Source: Pictodentalium vernedei (lineage: Eukaryota; Mollusca; Scaphopoda; Dentaliida; Dentaliidae). From it: a stretch of 64,000 nt of DNA. This document shows, one piece after another, positions 9,355-22,018 of the stretch. A program made the position numbers and the translations under genes. The stretch covers positions 32,255,128-32,319,127 of the forward strand of contig CM062294.1 of assembly GCA_031216915.1 (NCBI GenBank), written 5' to 3'. Positions within the stretch are counted from its first letter, which is position 1; every line of letters begins with the position of its first letter. Below the pieces are notes generated by a model. It worked only from the letters and a program-made list of their open reading frames with translations, made no database searches and was not told the DNA's origin.

Positions 9355-11140
9355 TTTTTAGCTCAACTTGACGGCGCGTCAATTACCGTCAGTCGGCGTA
9401 CGTAGATACGTCCAAAATTTTCTTGGGCACCTCGCACAAGCCACATTTATATTCGGATCGCTTTGAAACTTAGAATGCTTGTTCGGGGTGACCTCTAGAT
9501 GGAAGCTATCGATCTTCTTTCATTTCTGCTAAAACATGTTGCCGTTGGCAACGACCTTTGAACTCAGTTAAGTTATGCATCAATATTTCCATTTGGCACG
9601 CCCTGCAAGGCACATTTATGATCGGATCCCTTTCAAACTTGGTATGCCTGTTGGTGGTGACCTCTAGATGGGAGCTTTTGATTTTCGTCCATTCATGTCA
9701 AAAAACGTTGCCGTTGGCAACAACTTGTGAACTTACTTTAGTTATGCACCAATATATTCCTTTGGCGTGCCCTACAGGACACATTTAGGATCGGATCGCT
9801 TTGCAGCTCGGTACATGTATGCTTGTTTGGGATGACCTCTACTTTGAGCTATGGATTTTCTTCCAATTCCATCAAAAAACGTTGCCGTTGGCATCGACGT
9901 TTGAATTTAGTGCAGTTATGCATCAATATTCCTTTGACACACTGCACAGGCCGCATTTATGATCAGATCATTTTGAAACTTGATATGCTTGTTTAGAGTG
10001 ACCTCTGGATGGGACCCATTTGATTTCCGGCCATTTCTGTTGAAAAAAAGTTGCCATTAGCAACGAATTTTGAATTTTGTATATTTGTGCATCAATATAT
10101 TCCTTTGGCATGCCATACATTTAGGATTGGATTGTTTTGAAGATTGATTTGCTTGTTTGGGGTGGCCTCTAGATGAGAGCTGTTGATTTTCCAACAAAAA
10201 AACCCTTGCCGTTAGCAACGACCCATGAACGTTATTTGATTTGTACACCAATGTTTCCTATGCCACGCCCTGCAGGGTGTATTCGTGAATGGATTGCTTT
10301 GAAACTTGGTATGCTTCTTTGGGTTGGCGTTCAGAGATGAGCTACTGAGTTTCGTTTATTTCTGTAGAGAAACATTGCCATAAGCAGCGATGTTTAATTT
10401 ATCCGTTTTGTTCGTCGACAATTTCCTTTGGCACAGAACACAGATCTAATTTATCATCGGATCGGTTTGAAACTTGGGATGCGTGTTCGAGGTGACCTCT
10501 TGATAGTGGCTATCAATAGTCTTTTATTTCCGGTGAAAAAGGTTGCTGTTACCTTGAACTTTTCGTTTTGGATTTGCGCTTCAATATTTGACTTTGGCAC
10601 GTCCTGCATAGTGTATTGATGAATGAATCACTTTTGATTTTATTCCTTTTCAGTCGAGAAATATTGCCGTCAGCAAGGACATTCAACTTATCTGTTTGGA
10701 CATCGACACTTCCCTTTGGTACTCTGCACAGATTGCTTTTATCATTGAATCGCTTTGACATTTGGTATGCTTATTCGGGTTGACCTCTAGATGGGAGCTA
10801 TCAAATAACGACCTTCAAACATAGTGCATTTGTGCATCAGCATTTTCCCTTGACATGTTCTACAAGGTACATTCATGAATGGGTCGCTTTGGAACTCCGT
10901 ATGTTTTGGGGTTTGACCTGCAGATGGGAACTTCGTACATATATTCCCATCAAAAAGGTTGGTGGTATCAACAACCTTTAACTTTGCCCCTTTGTTCATC
11001 GACAGTTTCCTTTGGCACACCGCACAGGTCACATTTATGATCCGATTGCTTTGAAACTTGGTGTGCTAGTTTCTTTTATTTTCGTCGAAAAACGGTGCTG
11101 TTAGCAATGATCTTTGAACTATCAGCTAATAGAGATTAGG
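9355..11140 (+). repeat. AGCTC-type repeat with ~190-bp tandem units (array 1)
   Basis: Begins TTTTTAGCTCAACTTGACGG and continues as about nine diverged units of 180-200 bp. Each carries GCACATTTATGATCGGATC, CTTTGAAACTTGGTATGCTTG, GGTGACCTCTAGATGGGAGC, GTTGCCGTTGGCAACGACC and TTTGAACTTAGT. The short open frames in the region are accidental. The closing GTCAAGTTGAGCT signature seen in array 2 is not evident here. Mutual divergence of units suggests an old array. Confidence 0.85.
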
Positions 11141-11280
11141 CTTCACTGTAAGCTGGAAAGTCTGATTGCTACTTTCTGTTGCTCATAAATTCTCGCTGTG
11201 CACTTCAACTCACTCAATCTGTAAAACTCTGACAGAAATATATCCTTACTGTTGAAAGTTTGTCGGAAAAACTGGTTAGC

Positions 11281-11474
11281 ACAATTCACAAAAAAATCAC
11301 CATTTAATTTTCATTATTTTTTTCATTTTTTGTTTCAAAAACATAGCTGATGACCTCTCATTGGAATAAGCTCTTTGAGCTTATTCCAATGAGGGGTCAT
11401 AAGCTAGGTTTTTGTCACAAAAATGAACAACATTAATTATTAAAGAATTTTTATACTTTCGTGTTGGGTAAAGG
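11281..11474 (-). mobile_element. piggyBac-like MITE, left end missing
   Basis: Shares the family's palindrome (CATTTTTTGTTTCAAAAACATAG; TTGGAATAAGCTC and its inverse) and the right end GTTGGGTAAAGGG with TTAA at 11475-11478. The outer left inverted repeat is not recognisable. Confidence 0.7.
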
Positions 11475-11849
11475 GTTAATCTCTTCCTATTTCTCAACCT
11501 GAAATCTCCCAAACTTTCATTTTTCACAGGAACCCCAAGAGCCTCGGGAAGAGGAGCAGTTGTTATTTGTTGGTAACAAAGAGCCTGGTAACCAATGCCT
11601 GTGAGTGGACGTCCTCGTGTCATGTTTAGTAGTCTATTCTGTATTTTGTGCATAAGGAGTGCAGCCACTTTTATTCTTAACATTTTACCTAGCATGTCTG
11701 GAAACGATATTTTCAAAATATATTTTGGATAACAAAATATTAAGTCACTGTTTGCTTCCAGAGCTTGATTTATGAACCATTATTAGAATGCCATGATGAT
11801 CTTGTTATTCATCCCGACCTCTTTAGGAGATACGATGGGTATATAGTCA

Positions 11850-11991
11850 AGGTCCACGCACCCCCCCCCCCCCCTATGTCTGTCTGTCCGTACGTCTGTA
11901 CATCCATCTGTGCCAACGTTTTGAATTATAATTCTGACGATAAAATCGTCCGTCACATTTTGATGTCCTTTGGTATGATGATAGACCAAAA

Positions 11992-12024
<33 letters not shown>

Positions 12025-12199
12025 GATATCCACACTTCACAGGTTCTGTGCACACGTTCATACCAGATTTATGATCCTCGTAGTACTTACAAAAATAGTA
12101 AAATAAATGTTTTGCATTATAACTCTGCCATCGGTTGTCAGATTTTGATGCCCTTTGGTATGCTGATAGACAAACAGACCATCACGGGGGATATAATTC
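11850..12199 (+). repeat. ~170-bp satellite, left flank of DIRS insertion
   Basis: About two units marked by TTTTGCATTATAACTCTG, TTTTGATG.CCTTTGGTATG and ATGATAGACCAAA. It is interrupted by C (about 11861-11874) and G (about 11994-12023) homopolymers. The same unit resumes at 18,102 on the other side of the DIRS element, so the array predates the insertion. Confidence 0.7.
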
Positions 12200-12217
12200 C
12201 TTATCAACCTACTCACA

Positions 12218-12301
12218 ATTGTTTACTACAGGCTTGCACTACAGTGGAAGTCCCTAACTCGGATAAAATACTCTCTATTTTTGTCTTTCCCAAGCAATTT
12301 G
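12218..12301 (+). repeat. DIRS left inverted terminal repeat
   Basis: Begins CACAATTGTTTACTACAGG and includes GTGGAAGTCCCTAACTCGG. It is inverted at 17,970-18,057 with very few differences. Confidence 0.9.
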
Positions 12302-15300
12302 GCAGCAATGTCTGCTGCCAAAGCATGTGGACGATTTACATTCTTCTTGTTCCTCCTGTAATGGGTGTTCGGCCGAACGGCCATGTGGTGTCTGTGGATC
12401 ATGGTCATCCACTTTCTGGGCGTCAGTTAACCGTGTCGTTCGTTCTCGTGGCCGTGCCTCCCGCTCCCGCGGGAAAGAAGAACGTGGTCGTTCGGGGGCT
12501 CCCGAGCCGACCTTGTCTGGTGAGAGTTATTCCTCCTCCGTGGGGGATGTGCAGTCTTTTCCTGTAGTGAATTCTGCGGGAGCCGTTGAGTGTTCTGGTG
12601 AAGAGGTGCCTGGTTCCGGGACTACGCCCCCCCCCCCCCTCCAGTCGACACATGAGGCTGTCACTAGGGTTGTGACTCCTCCTTCGGAGCCGAGCAGGGG
12701 TGCTCTCTCCACTTTTCCACCAGCCTCAACGACTCCCGACGTATCTACTACTACTGCTGGTCCGTCTGCTTCGTCGTCAGTTTCAGCCGGCCTCGGCTTT
12801 TCGCTGCAGGGGACTGCAGGAATGTCTGGTTCTGTAGATGTGGGATATCGGCCTCATCCTTCCCTGACTTCAACTCGGCGAAGTTGGAAGGGGCTGCCGG
12901 CCGAACCCACCTCTGTGGTCTCTACGCCGTCGAGCACCGCAGTTGTGTCTTTGGATTCGGATGTTCTTAGTGGAGATACTATGAACTCCGTGGCGTTTCC
13001 GTCCACTCATTCTGGCCACACGACCAGTTTTGGGGGACCAACGCCTTTTGTGCAGCCTGGACCTTCTGCCCCGCAGAGGTCCGCGGTGACTCTCATGAGT
13101 TCTCGCTATATTGATCCTCGGGGTGCCTCGTACCCCTATACACGTCTGCCTTCAGATGTTTCGGCTGCCGCCCGTTGTCCCGCGTCGGGTGTTTTGGAGG
13201 ATCGTGACCCTTCGCTGGTTCAGAGGGTCAGAGGTGAAGCCATTTTGCCGGTTCGCTCCCCTGTCGAACCGGCCAGTTCGGACAGTGAGCTTAGGGAGGC
13301 CCTCTCCTTACTCACTCGGGTTCTATCAAAGAGCCTTCCTGTTGCTTCCAGTGAGGCAGCGAGTGGTTTCCAGGAGCCTCCTATGGGGCCGCCTCCCGGG
13401 ATTGGAAACTGGCCGGTTTCTGATCCCCCTGGTGTCCCGACACCATGGGAGGCGTCGGCTGGTTTGCCCACGATGGGCTATGTGTCTTCCGACTCTGGGG
13501 AGGAGTCCGACATGTTTGATGTCGAGAGCCAGCAGTCTTCGGACTTGGGGGCAGCTCTTGACTTTGTGTTTGGGTTTCTGCCTGATCTCAAACCTACTAA
13601 CCAGCCGACAGTGTCAGCCAGGCATCATCGGTCGCGCGCCTACAGCCTATGGAGCAACCTGCTTCTGGGAGCCTTCGACAGTGCCACTCGGTACAGGTGG
13701 TTGAAGCTTTTTCAGCATTGGACTCCAAGCTGAATTCCAAGGCTCTGAAGACTTCGTTCTTCACCAGGGTTGACACCTTTTTGCCTCCTATGCGTTATCG
13801 TTCCTACGATTCCGCCAATCCGTCGGTCTGCCAGACTTTGACGGTTCTGGATCAGGACTCCACTTCCCTCGGGCTTTCAAAGCCCCAGTCTGCCGTCATT
13901 CCAATGACGACTCTGGAGTCCACGTTGGGCTTATCTAGAGAGATGCTTGGCATGCTTTCTCTCTCAAATCACGTCGTCTCATCTTTGGCTGCTTATCTGC
14001 CTCCAGATAAGTTTGACGAGGTACAGGCTCCTTTGCGTGTGCTGTCCAAGGCGCTTATGCATCTTACTCACACGCATGCCTGTAACACGGCTAATCTGGA
14101 ATTTGTTCGAAGGGACGCTGTGCTGGACACAGGACGACCCCTTCCCGAGGAGCAGCGTGCTGCTCTTCGATCTGCTTTTCCATGGTTCCGTGTCGACGGT
14201 CCGGGATGACGTCCTACGCCATTCCAAAGATCAGCTGCTGTTTCGTCAGCTTGATAAGCCTTCTAGGGGAGGCAAGGGCCGTTCCAAGCCTAACAAGTAC
14301 CCTTCTGCTTCCTCTGTGAAGCAAAAGGCTGGTCCTTCTGCCGCCGCCTCTACGTCTTACTCAAGGGGTAAGGGTAAAGGTCGGCAGAATCGAGGGAAGT
14401 CTCAGGATTCTTCATTTAGTAGAGGAGGTGGTTTCTCCTCTCGCGGGCCTCATCGGGGCTCGAAATGAAGGTCCTCACCTCGATTCGTCCCAGGTTGGAG
14501 GAAGGATAGCAGAGTTCGCAGACCATTGGGCCACCATCACCTCCGATCCGTGGGTGTTAGATGTTGTTCGGTCCGGGCTGCGAATATCCTTCCGACTGCA
14601 CCCCACTCTGTCAAGGGTGCCTCTTCCAACCACAGTTCCTTCAGACGTTGTACGTCGGGAACTTTTGTCCAAGGAGATTGGCAATCTCCTGGCAAAGGGG
14701 GCGATCGAGGTCGTCAAGAACATTCAGTCAGTGGGTTTCTATTCCCGCCTGTTCTTGGTGCCGAAGAAGGACGGCCGACTCCGACCGGTTATCGATCTGA
14801 GTATCCTGAACCAGTCTATCATTGCTCCCAAGTTCAGCATGGAGACTTTCAGGTCGGTCCGCCAATCACTTCACCAGGGAGTTTTCGCTGCCAGCATCGA
14901 CCTGCGAGACGCTTACTTCCACGTTCCGATGCATCGGGCGTCACGGAAGTATCTCAGGTTCGCTTTTCTGGAGCGAGTTTACCAGTTCAAGGCCATGCAT
15001 TTCGGCCTCAACCTGGCTCCTTGGGCCTTCACCAGACTGATGTCGCATGTGATAGCGTTCCATCGCACACAGTCCAGGGTGACTACTTCGGCATATCTGG
15101 ACGATATCCTCCAGAGGCATTCCAATGCTGCCTAACTGGAGTCGAATGTCGCCACTCTGTTGAGCTTGCTCACGTCGTTAGGATTCAGAGGCAACGAGGA
15201 GAAGTCGGACCTGGTCCCTTCTCAGTCGTTTTGTCATCTGGGGATGGCTTTCCAAACCCAATTCAATTTGGTAGCGGTTCCCTAGGCCAAGGCTGTGATT

Positions 15301-17650
15301 CTCCCAGCTTTTGCTCTGACTCTGTCCCAGTCCACGTCCGCGACCGCTCGGAGTTTTCTCCGGCTGTTCGGTCTCTGCGGTTCGGTGACGGATCTCATTC
15401 CTCTAGGTCGGCTGCGTGTCAGACCTCTCCAACACTTTCTGCTCAGTCGTTGGAGGCCGAATGTAGATCTCTGGATCAGGTGCTTCCGTTTCCGGAATAT
15501 CTTTATCCTCACCTTCTTCCCTGGACAGATGTTCAGTGGATTACGCAGGGTGTTCCATTGGACTTACCCACGTCCGATCGCGTTCTGACGGCAGATGCCA
15601 GCGATTTCGGATGGGGTGCGACGTTGGATCCTCTCGGTCTTTCCCTACACGGGATGTGGGACCAGGATCAAGCAGCTCTACACATCAACCAGAAGGAGCT
15701 TCTTGCTCTTCTTCTGAGTTTCAGGCAGTGAATCCCTCACCTGTCGAATCGCCAGGTCTTTCTGCTGTCCGACAATTCGACAGTGGTTGCTTACAATCGG
15801 AACCAGGACGGCACGCACTCGGTTCCGATGTACGAATTAGCTTGGGATCTTCTACTGCTCGCTCAGGATGTTCACGCCGGAGTGGTTGTTCGTCACATTC
15901 CCGGTCGTCTGAACGTCCAAGCCGACTCCCTGTCCCGACAGGGCAGGGTTATTTTCACCGAGTGGATGCTCCACAGGGCAGTGTTCCAGTCGCTTTGCGA
16001 TCTCTGGGGACGTCCCCACATCGATCTCTTTGCGACTCGTTGGAACCATCTGGTGGACACTTTCGTGTCCCCGTGTCCAGATCCTCTGGCTTTTGCCGTG
16101 GACGCTCTGTCACTCGATTGGAACTGTCTAGTCGGCTACGCCTTCCCGCCGGTTCCGATTCTGCCTCAGGTTCAAGCCAATATTCGAACCTGCAGTTGTC
16201 GAATCATTCTGATCGCTCCCCTGTCGCCTCAGCGGGTGTGGATCAATCAGCTCCGCTCACTGATGGCGGCGATTCCGGCACGTCTCTCGCTACGTCGCGA
16301 CCTTCTTTGTCAAGGTCGCCCGGGGAGGTTTCACGTCGACCCGACTTCATTGTGCCTTCACGCATATCTTTTGTCAGGTCCGGTTTTTCGAGACGAGCAG
16401 TGGAGTGCATTTCTTCTTCAAGGAGGCACTCCATTGGTTTAGCTTATGCAGCTAAATGGAAGGTCTTCTGTCGATGGTGTGCTGATCACTCTGTTGATTA
16501 TGCAAATCCTTCGATTTCACAGATTGCGGAGTTTCTGGTATATCTGTTTGATTCTCGGGGTCTCCAGCCTGTTACCATCAAGGGTTACAGGTCCATGCTT
16601 TCAGAAACTTTTTCTTATGTGGGGAAGCGTCGTATCGGCACTAATCCTTACCTCTCCAAGCTTGTTCGGCACTTTTCTTTGAAAAGGCCTCGAACTTTGC
16701 AGCTTACCCCACGATGGAATCTTTCGTGGGTGCTGCTTTGCTTGGGGGATGGGGGGGGCGGGGGTAGGGGGGCGCCGTTCGAACCTTTATCCCAGATGGA
16801 TATGCATTTTCTCACATATAAGACGGCTTTTCTGATGGCGTTTGCTTCGGCCAGACGGGTTAGTGAGCTTCACGCCCTCTCGGTTTACCCGGCCTTTTTT
16901 AGGAGCTCTCCCAACAGTGTTACCTTTACCACTGATTGCTCTTTTTTGGCCAAGAATCAGTTACCAGATACTACTCCTCCTCCTATCTGTATCAGGGCTC
17001 TTCCTTCTGTTGAGGGTAATCGCCCTTTGCTCTGTCCGGTCCGTGCTATTCGCATTTATCTCGATCGGACAAGTTTCATACGGAAAGGCAGGAAACGATT
17101 TTTTCTGTCTCTTATTCCGGGTCAATAGAAGATCTCTCCTCAATCCATTTCTCGATGGATTTGTCTTACTATTCGTGCGGCTTATGGTCGTTTAGCAGCT
17201 GGCGATTGTATTACCAGTCGTATTTCTGCCCACGAGGTGCGGGCACTATCCACCTCTTGGGCTTATTCTAACTCCGTCAAATTGTCGGATGTTATGCCGG
17301 CAGCCTACTGGAGAAATGCCTCTACTTTCTCCACCTTTTATCTGCGCCAGTTGCAGGAGCAGTCGGAGGGCCTTTTTGCCCTGGGTCCTCTTTCTTCAGC
17401 TCAGGCTGTTGTCTGCCCTAGCCATTAGGCTTCTTGAAGGTCAGTTTCAGCCTTGTGCTGTTACTGCCCATTTTATGTCTGTGAGTCACACAGGCCAATA
17501 TGTCTCCTCTCATTGTCCTTTGCCAATGATTGCGACGTTATGGTTAATAAGCCTCGGGACCTCTTCCTTCTGCTTCACAGTTCCAGTGCACTTGGGTTAT
17601 GTGTGGGTTGGTTATGCGATTCCCTCCAGCCTATTGTCTATTCAGCCTGC

Positions 17651-17736
17651 AGTAAACAATTGTGAGTAGGTTGATAAGAAATCTAAATTTTATAGTAAAT
17701 TTCCTTTCTTATTATACCTACCACAATTGTTTACAT
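17651..17736. repeat. DIRS internal complementary region
   Basis: The first half (AGTAAACAATTGTGAGTAGG) is the complement of the left outer end. The second half (TCTAAATTTTATAGTAAATT through CCACAATTGT) is the complement of the right outer end at 18,050-18,100. Confidence 0.9.
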
Positions 17737-17969
17737 GGAGGCCCTCCCGTCTTCTTTACGGGTAAAGAATCTTTCCTCCCCGCTGAACACATAACTCTAA
17801 CGTTGACGGATTCAAAAAGAATGAGTCTTTAGCGACGGTATATGCGCACTGGCAACGGAAGTCGTGGAGCTGTACTTGGGAGATTGCGTCCCGTACTGGG
17901 TCTGCGCCGGTTGCACTCGACCCAGTTTTGGCTTATTTTTTCTTGGTGCTTTTGCACCACTTTTCTTTC

Positions 17970-18057
17970 CCAAATTGCTTGAGAAAGACAAAAATAGAGA
18001 GTATTTTATCCGAGTTAGGGACTTCCACTGTAGTGCAAGCCTGTAGTAAACAATTGT
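17970..18057 (-). repeat. DIRS right inverted terminal repeat
   Basis: Reverse complement of 12,218-12,301. The extra outer ~43 bases to 18,101 are matched only by the internal complementary region. Confidence 0.9.
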
Positions 18058-18101
18058 GGTAGGTATAATAAGAAAGGAAATTTACTATAAAATTTAGATA
18101 T

Positions 18102-18480
18102 CCAAATATTGCGGGGTTCATCTATGCATTTCTAGCAAAGTTATGGCCCGAGTTACACTTAGAAAAACTCTCTGTACGAAAGTTTTGCATTATGACTCAG
18201 TCATTTGCGCGCGGTGTTTGATGCCCTTTGGTGTGGTGAGAGACTAGCATGATGGAAAATATATCCACATATTGTGGGTTTCGTCCATTCATATAGACCA
18301 GAGTTATGGCCCTTGTTACACTTATAAGAAAAACTCTCTGTACGAACATTTTGCATTGCAACTCCGGCATCAGTTGTTGGATCTTTTATTCTTTGGTGTG
18401 GAGACCATTCTGTGAGAAAGGATATCCGCATATTGCGGGTTACGTCCATGCATACTTACCACAGATATGCCCCGTTTTAG
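18102..18480 (+). repeat. ~170-bp satellite, right flank of DIRS insertion
   Basis: Just over two units with CATATTGCGGGTTTCGTCCAT, AGAGTTATGGCCC, TTACACTTA.AAAAACTCTC and TGTACGAA.GTTTTGCATTA. The first unit starts mid-way, matching where the left flank stops at 12,199. Confidence 0.75.
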
Positions 18481-18659
18481 ACTTAAAAAACTGTCTGTCT
18501 GATCTTTTTTAATTGGTTGGTCCATGGGAATAAGGTTTGCTGAATGGCAGCAGGAAATTGAATAATTTTTGGTCGAGTTTTGTTTACAATCGAGACATAC
18601 GGTCTGGCGACGGTCGGCATCCGTCCGGCGAGCGTTCGGGTGGGTGTTCGGGCGACCTC

Positions 18660-19205
18660 GCACCATTTGGATTTGGGCAGTAACTTGAACAAACGTTTTC
18701 CGATTTGACTAACATTTGCCATACAAGTCTTTAGCAATAATATCTTAGACAAGTTCAAAAACTGGCCCGGCTCTATTTTTGTTGTTACATGGTTATGAAC
18801 CTTAATTAGTCATTTTTATGATTTTTGGGCTTGTTAGTGCAATAACTTGAACAAACGTTCTCCGATTTGACTAATATTTACCATAGAGGTCTTTTGAAAT
18901 AATATCTCAAACGGGTTTCGAAAACTGGCCCGGCCCAATTTTTCGTTACAGAGTTATGGTCCTTAATTAATTTCAATGAATTCTGAAATTATTAGCATTA
19001 TAACTTGAACAGAGGTTCCAGATTTGACAAACGGCATATGATTGATAACTGGGTTATGGACATCCAACATATTCCGATTGCCACCACAAATCGACGCCTG
19101 CATCTCCGATGTGCGCCTATTGTTGTATTGCTGTTTAGGTGTGGCCGTTACTTTGGTAAAGATTTTATCACGATTTTTCGAGTGGTCTAACATAATGGTC
19201 TCATT
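18660..19205 (+). repeat. ~165-bp tandem repeat, about three diverged units
   Basis: Units share ATAACTTGAACAAACGTT, TCCGATTTGACTAA, CTGGCCCGGC and GTTATG.ACCTTAATTA. They start near 18,670, 18,840 and 18,995. Confidence 0.8.
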
Positions 19206-20384
19206 AACTTACAGTAACTTTGAAGGGGGGCATGCCAATCCAAAGCCATGATGATCCAGGTTTAGGTGGGGCTTCATATTATTGAGGTTTCAGTATTGGT
19301 GACAAAATCGAAAACAATATCGTGATACACCGGCAAATGTTTGAGTGCTTAAAATTGATGCGAGAATCATCATCGACTCTCGTAATTGATTCTCACCAAG
19401 GAAAACAATGAGAATCAACTTTGCTTCTTGAAAAATGTTAATTTTATTTTCATTATGGTATAACGGATTTGGTAACAGCAGTTGAAATAAAATACAACAA
19501 AATTTCTAAACTTCTCTGTTATTATTCTCCCTTTCATAACAAGTTTATTGTTTTAGTTTTTTTTTTGTTGACTTACGGTTATTTCAATGTTAAAATGAAC
19601 CGATGTATGTTCTTGGTTCACTCGTCGAGGTGAAAGCTAGGGGTCAATCAGATTTCAGTATTCTAAACCGGTCCCCAAGAAATTATCCTACAAAAATAAG
19701 AATGGGGTCGCTCATAATTGATCTAGCTTACCAAAGGTAAACCTATGCACTGGGTTAGTTATGGGGGACACTTTGTAACCTGTCAAAAGGTTGACCATAA
19801 CTGGTGGCGTATTTGTGGGAACTTTTCAACTCGACCCTGGAGAGACTCAACTTTTCTGACGGAGGTTCTCGCCAGGTCCGAGTTCTGTGGGAACCATCCA
19901 CAGTTTTTAAACATGGGTTAGGTGGAAATTAAAACTTCTGGGGTTGAAAGTGTAGTGGGCCCGTGATTTTTACCCGTCATTCATGTCATATCCATTTTAT
20001 ATCATACTATGTTTTGCTTTGCAAGTTGACCCAGATCCTCACGAATCTGAAGACCAACAGGGACATTCCAACCATGATTCTAGCCCCGGGGAGTCGTTTA
20101 CAACAACCCTGTTACAATAGATTCTGAAAATGTCTCTAAAAAGCCTTGCAAATCATACTTCTTTTTGCCCCCTCATAATAAGGTAACACTTTGGTTTAGG
20201 AGTATACAAGCAGACAAGACTTCACTAAAACCCACCACCAAGATACTGTAACCTCCATTAGCAAAACCTCCAAAAGCCAGTATGTTTGAGAATGTGACTT
20301 GACAAGTACATGTAAGACAATTAAGAAATCGTCAAAAACCATAGCCCCTTGGGTTAAATTCTGGTAAATATATATGCCTTTTCA
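19206..20384. other. No recognisable gene or repeat
   Basis: AT-rich, with no frame longer than about 60 codons and no match that I could find within the window. Confidence 0.4.
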
Positions 20385-20950
20385 CATAAGCACATATCGG
20401 CACATCCAGCATGTGCCTATGTGCTAGGGCACAATGTGTCACATTGCGCCTTTTCACGTAATCACATATGACAAAAAGGGGGTGCCGAAGGCCATATGTT
20501 TTTCCAAAAAGGGGTGCCTGGGGATATGGCCATTGGATAGAGAGGGGACGAGAATCGGATACGACTTCGTTGTAAAAGGGGGAGATAACTCTTTACGGTT
20601 AAGTACAGGTTATGGGAAATCAAGCAATCTGATTGGTTAGTTATAATTTATATAAATAATCTAGATAAATGAAACAACAAGAGTACTTGGAATAGGGTCA
20701 AAACTAACAAGAACAGACAAGAATAGCTATATATAGTAATAATAAGCAAAGCTGTTCCAGTTGATAGGCTCTTCTACGCTACTGGAGTATACGCCAGGAC
20801 AAAGGAACATGGTCAGGTAGACGAAAATTATTACATATATAGATAGAAGAACTTGTTGGGTTTGTTTGTGGTAATTCTTTGAGGATTCCGGGAAAATTCC
20901 AAGCCAGAAAAAATACACCTATTCAATCGAACGCACCCCCGGTACCCCTG
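20385..20950 (+). repeat. Composite dispersed repeat, copy 1
   Basis: Contains in order the CGGCACATCCAGCATGTGCC module, GGAGATAACTCT, AAGCAATCTGATTGGTTAGT, AACAAGAGTACTTGGAATAG, CTGTTCCAGTTGATAGGCTC and the start of the TGTTGGGTTTGTTTGTGGTAAT module. The order is the same in inverted orientation at 30,620-29,973. Copies at 26.2 and 38.3 kb carry only the last module and what follows it. Confidence 0.7.
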
Positions 20951-21021
20951 GTATCATGTGTACAATAGCACTACGTGCTACACCGATAAAATGGGGAATC
21001 CGTAGTAAACTCGGCTATTCA

Positions 21022-21203
21022 CTCTTTGCTCTGCGTAGCGTCCAAAACCGACCAACGCTTTTCACAAATAACCACCGAATCTTCGTAATTTTTTTCTTGT
21101 TGTTGCCTTGGAGATGTGGCTATGTGGCTTATGATCCCTTATTGGAACGAGCAGGTGTGGCTATGGATGTGTGGCTGACTTGCTGTTTCGGGTAAAAAAT
21201 TAA
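21022..21203 (-). mobile_element. Degenerate piggyBac-like MITE
   Basis: Retains GCGTAGCGTCCAAAACCG.CC, the CACAAATAACC segment, TTATGATCCCTTATTGGAACG and a terminal CGGGTAAAAAATTAA. It is strongly diverged from the family. A second, even weaker relative lies at about 21,360-21,490 (TAATCCTTTACC; GGCTTGTGAGCCCTCACTGGA). Confidence 0.45.
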
Positions 21204-21932
21204 AGTACCTCCACCTCGTTTATTTTTGATCAAGAGCACTTCAACAATCCATCAGATAATTTATACCCTGTAGTGTCCTCTTGCGCTAAATCGTCAATTT
21301 AGCATTATTAAGGTAATTTCAGATCCACTCATCTTTATTCCTTTTTAGGTTAGTCACTAATCCTTTACCATATGTAGTGCTAGAACGGGAAGCCCTATTC
21401 ATCAACCCGCCATTTGCAATTCATGATTTCTTTACTTCTTGTGTCGGAAATATGGCTTGTGAGCCCTCACTGGAAAGAGCGCGTGCCGGTGGGGTCGTGA
21501 GCTGTGCTCTCGACGCAAGGGATGGAAGACAAATTGGTCTCTCAATAATACTTCTTATGAATGTCGTCTATTGTTCTTTTTAAGGGCTGTTATGTTTATT
21601 AATTGTTAGTTATTAAAGTGCACATTCCATGATGTAATTATGCAATATTATTCATTAACAAATCAACTTTTAATTAGTGAAACTATACCATGAAATACAC
21701 CGGTAGTACCAGTGAAATAACTTTAATCCCAAATTCTCACCCGGTTGATCATTGGCCGTCTGCCAAGTGTAACGTCAAAACTGCCAGCACCATTGACAAC
21801 TATTCAATTTCAAGATTTGTACACTTTTGTTTGTTTTTCGAGATTTTGCTTTGTTTTTTGTTTTTTTTCTTGTTTTTTTTTTTTTTTTTTGTTGCCTCTG
21901 AAATAAGGCTTATGACCCCCTCGATGATGATA

Positions 21933-22018
21933 GTTCATTCATTCATTCATTCATTCATTCATTCATTCATTCATTCATTCATTCATTCACTCATTCATTC
22001 ATTCATTCATTCATTCAT
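21933..22018 (+). repeat. (ATTC)n microsatellite
   Basis: About 20 copies of ATTC with one CTCA interruption. Confidence 0.97.

Larger units (their letters stand above)
12200..18101 (+). mobile_element. DIRS-type tyrosine-recombinase retroelement (fossil)
   Basis: The structure is textbook DIRS. Inverted terminal repeats of about 85 bp lie at 12,218-12,301 and 17,970-18,057, and an internal complementary region at 17,651-17,736 is complementary to the outermost sequences of both ends, as expected from circular-junction replication. Coding order: a Ser/Pro-rich gag-like region opening with a Cys cluster (12,327 onward) and a conserved gag tail near 13,900-14,200; a basic Gly/Arg/Ser linker; reverse transcriptase (14,640-15,120: VPKKDGRLRPVIDL, LAPWAF, YLDDIL); RNase H (15,570-15,960: TADASDFGWGA, GRLNVQADSLSRQ); tyrosine recombinase (about 16,430-17,400: FASARRVSELHAL, AHEVRALSTSWAY and a final YLRQL). 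Local GC content is clearly higher than in the flanks. It is broken in a handful of places, although overlapping frames are normal in this family. The retained structure and near-identical inverted ends suggest a fairly recent insertion. Confidence 0.9.

Noticed and set aside
11765-12106. Two overlapping frames with poly-Pro or poly-Gly on opposite strands
   Set aside because: They are caused by C and G homopolymers in the satellite flanking the DIRS element.
12327-13733. 468-codon frame as a host Ser/Pro-rich gene
   Set aside because: It starts inside the DIRS element just after the left inverted repeat and occupies the gag position, so it is part of that element.
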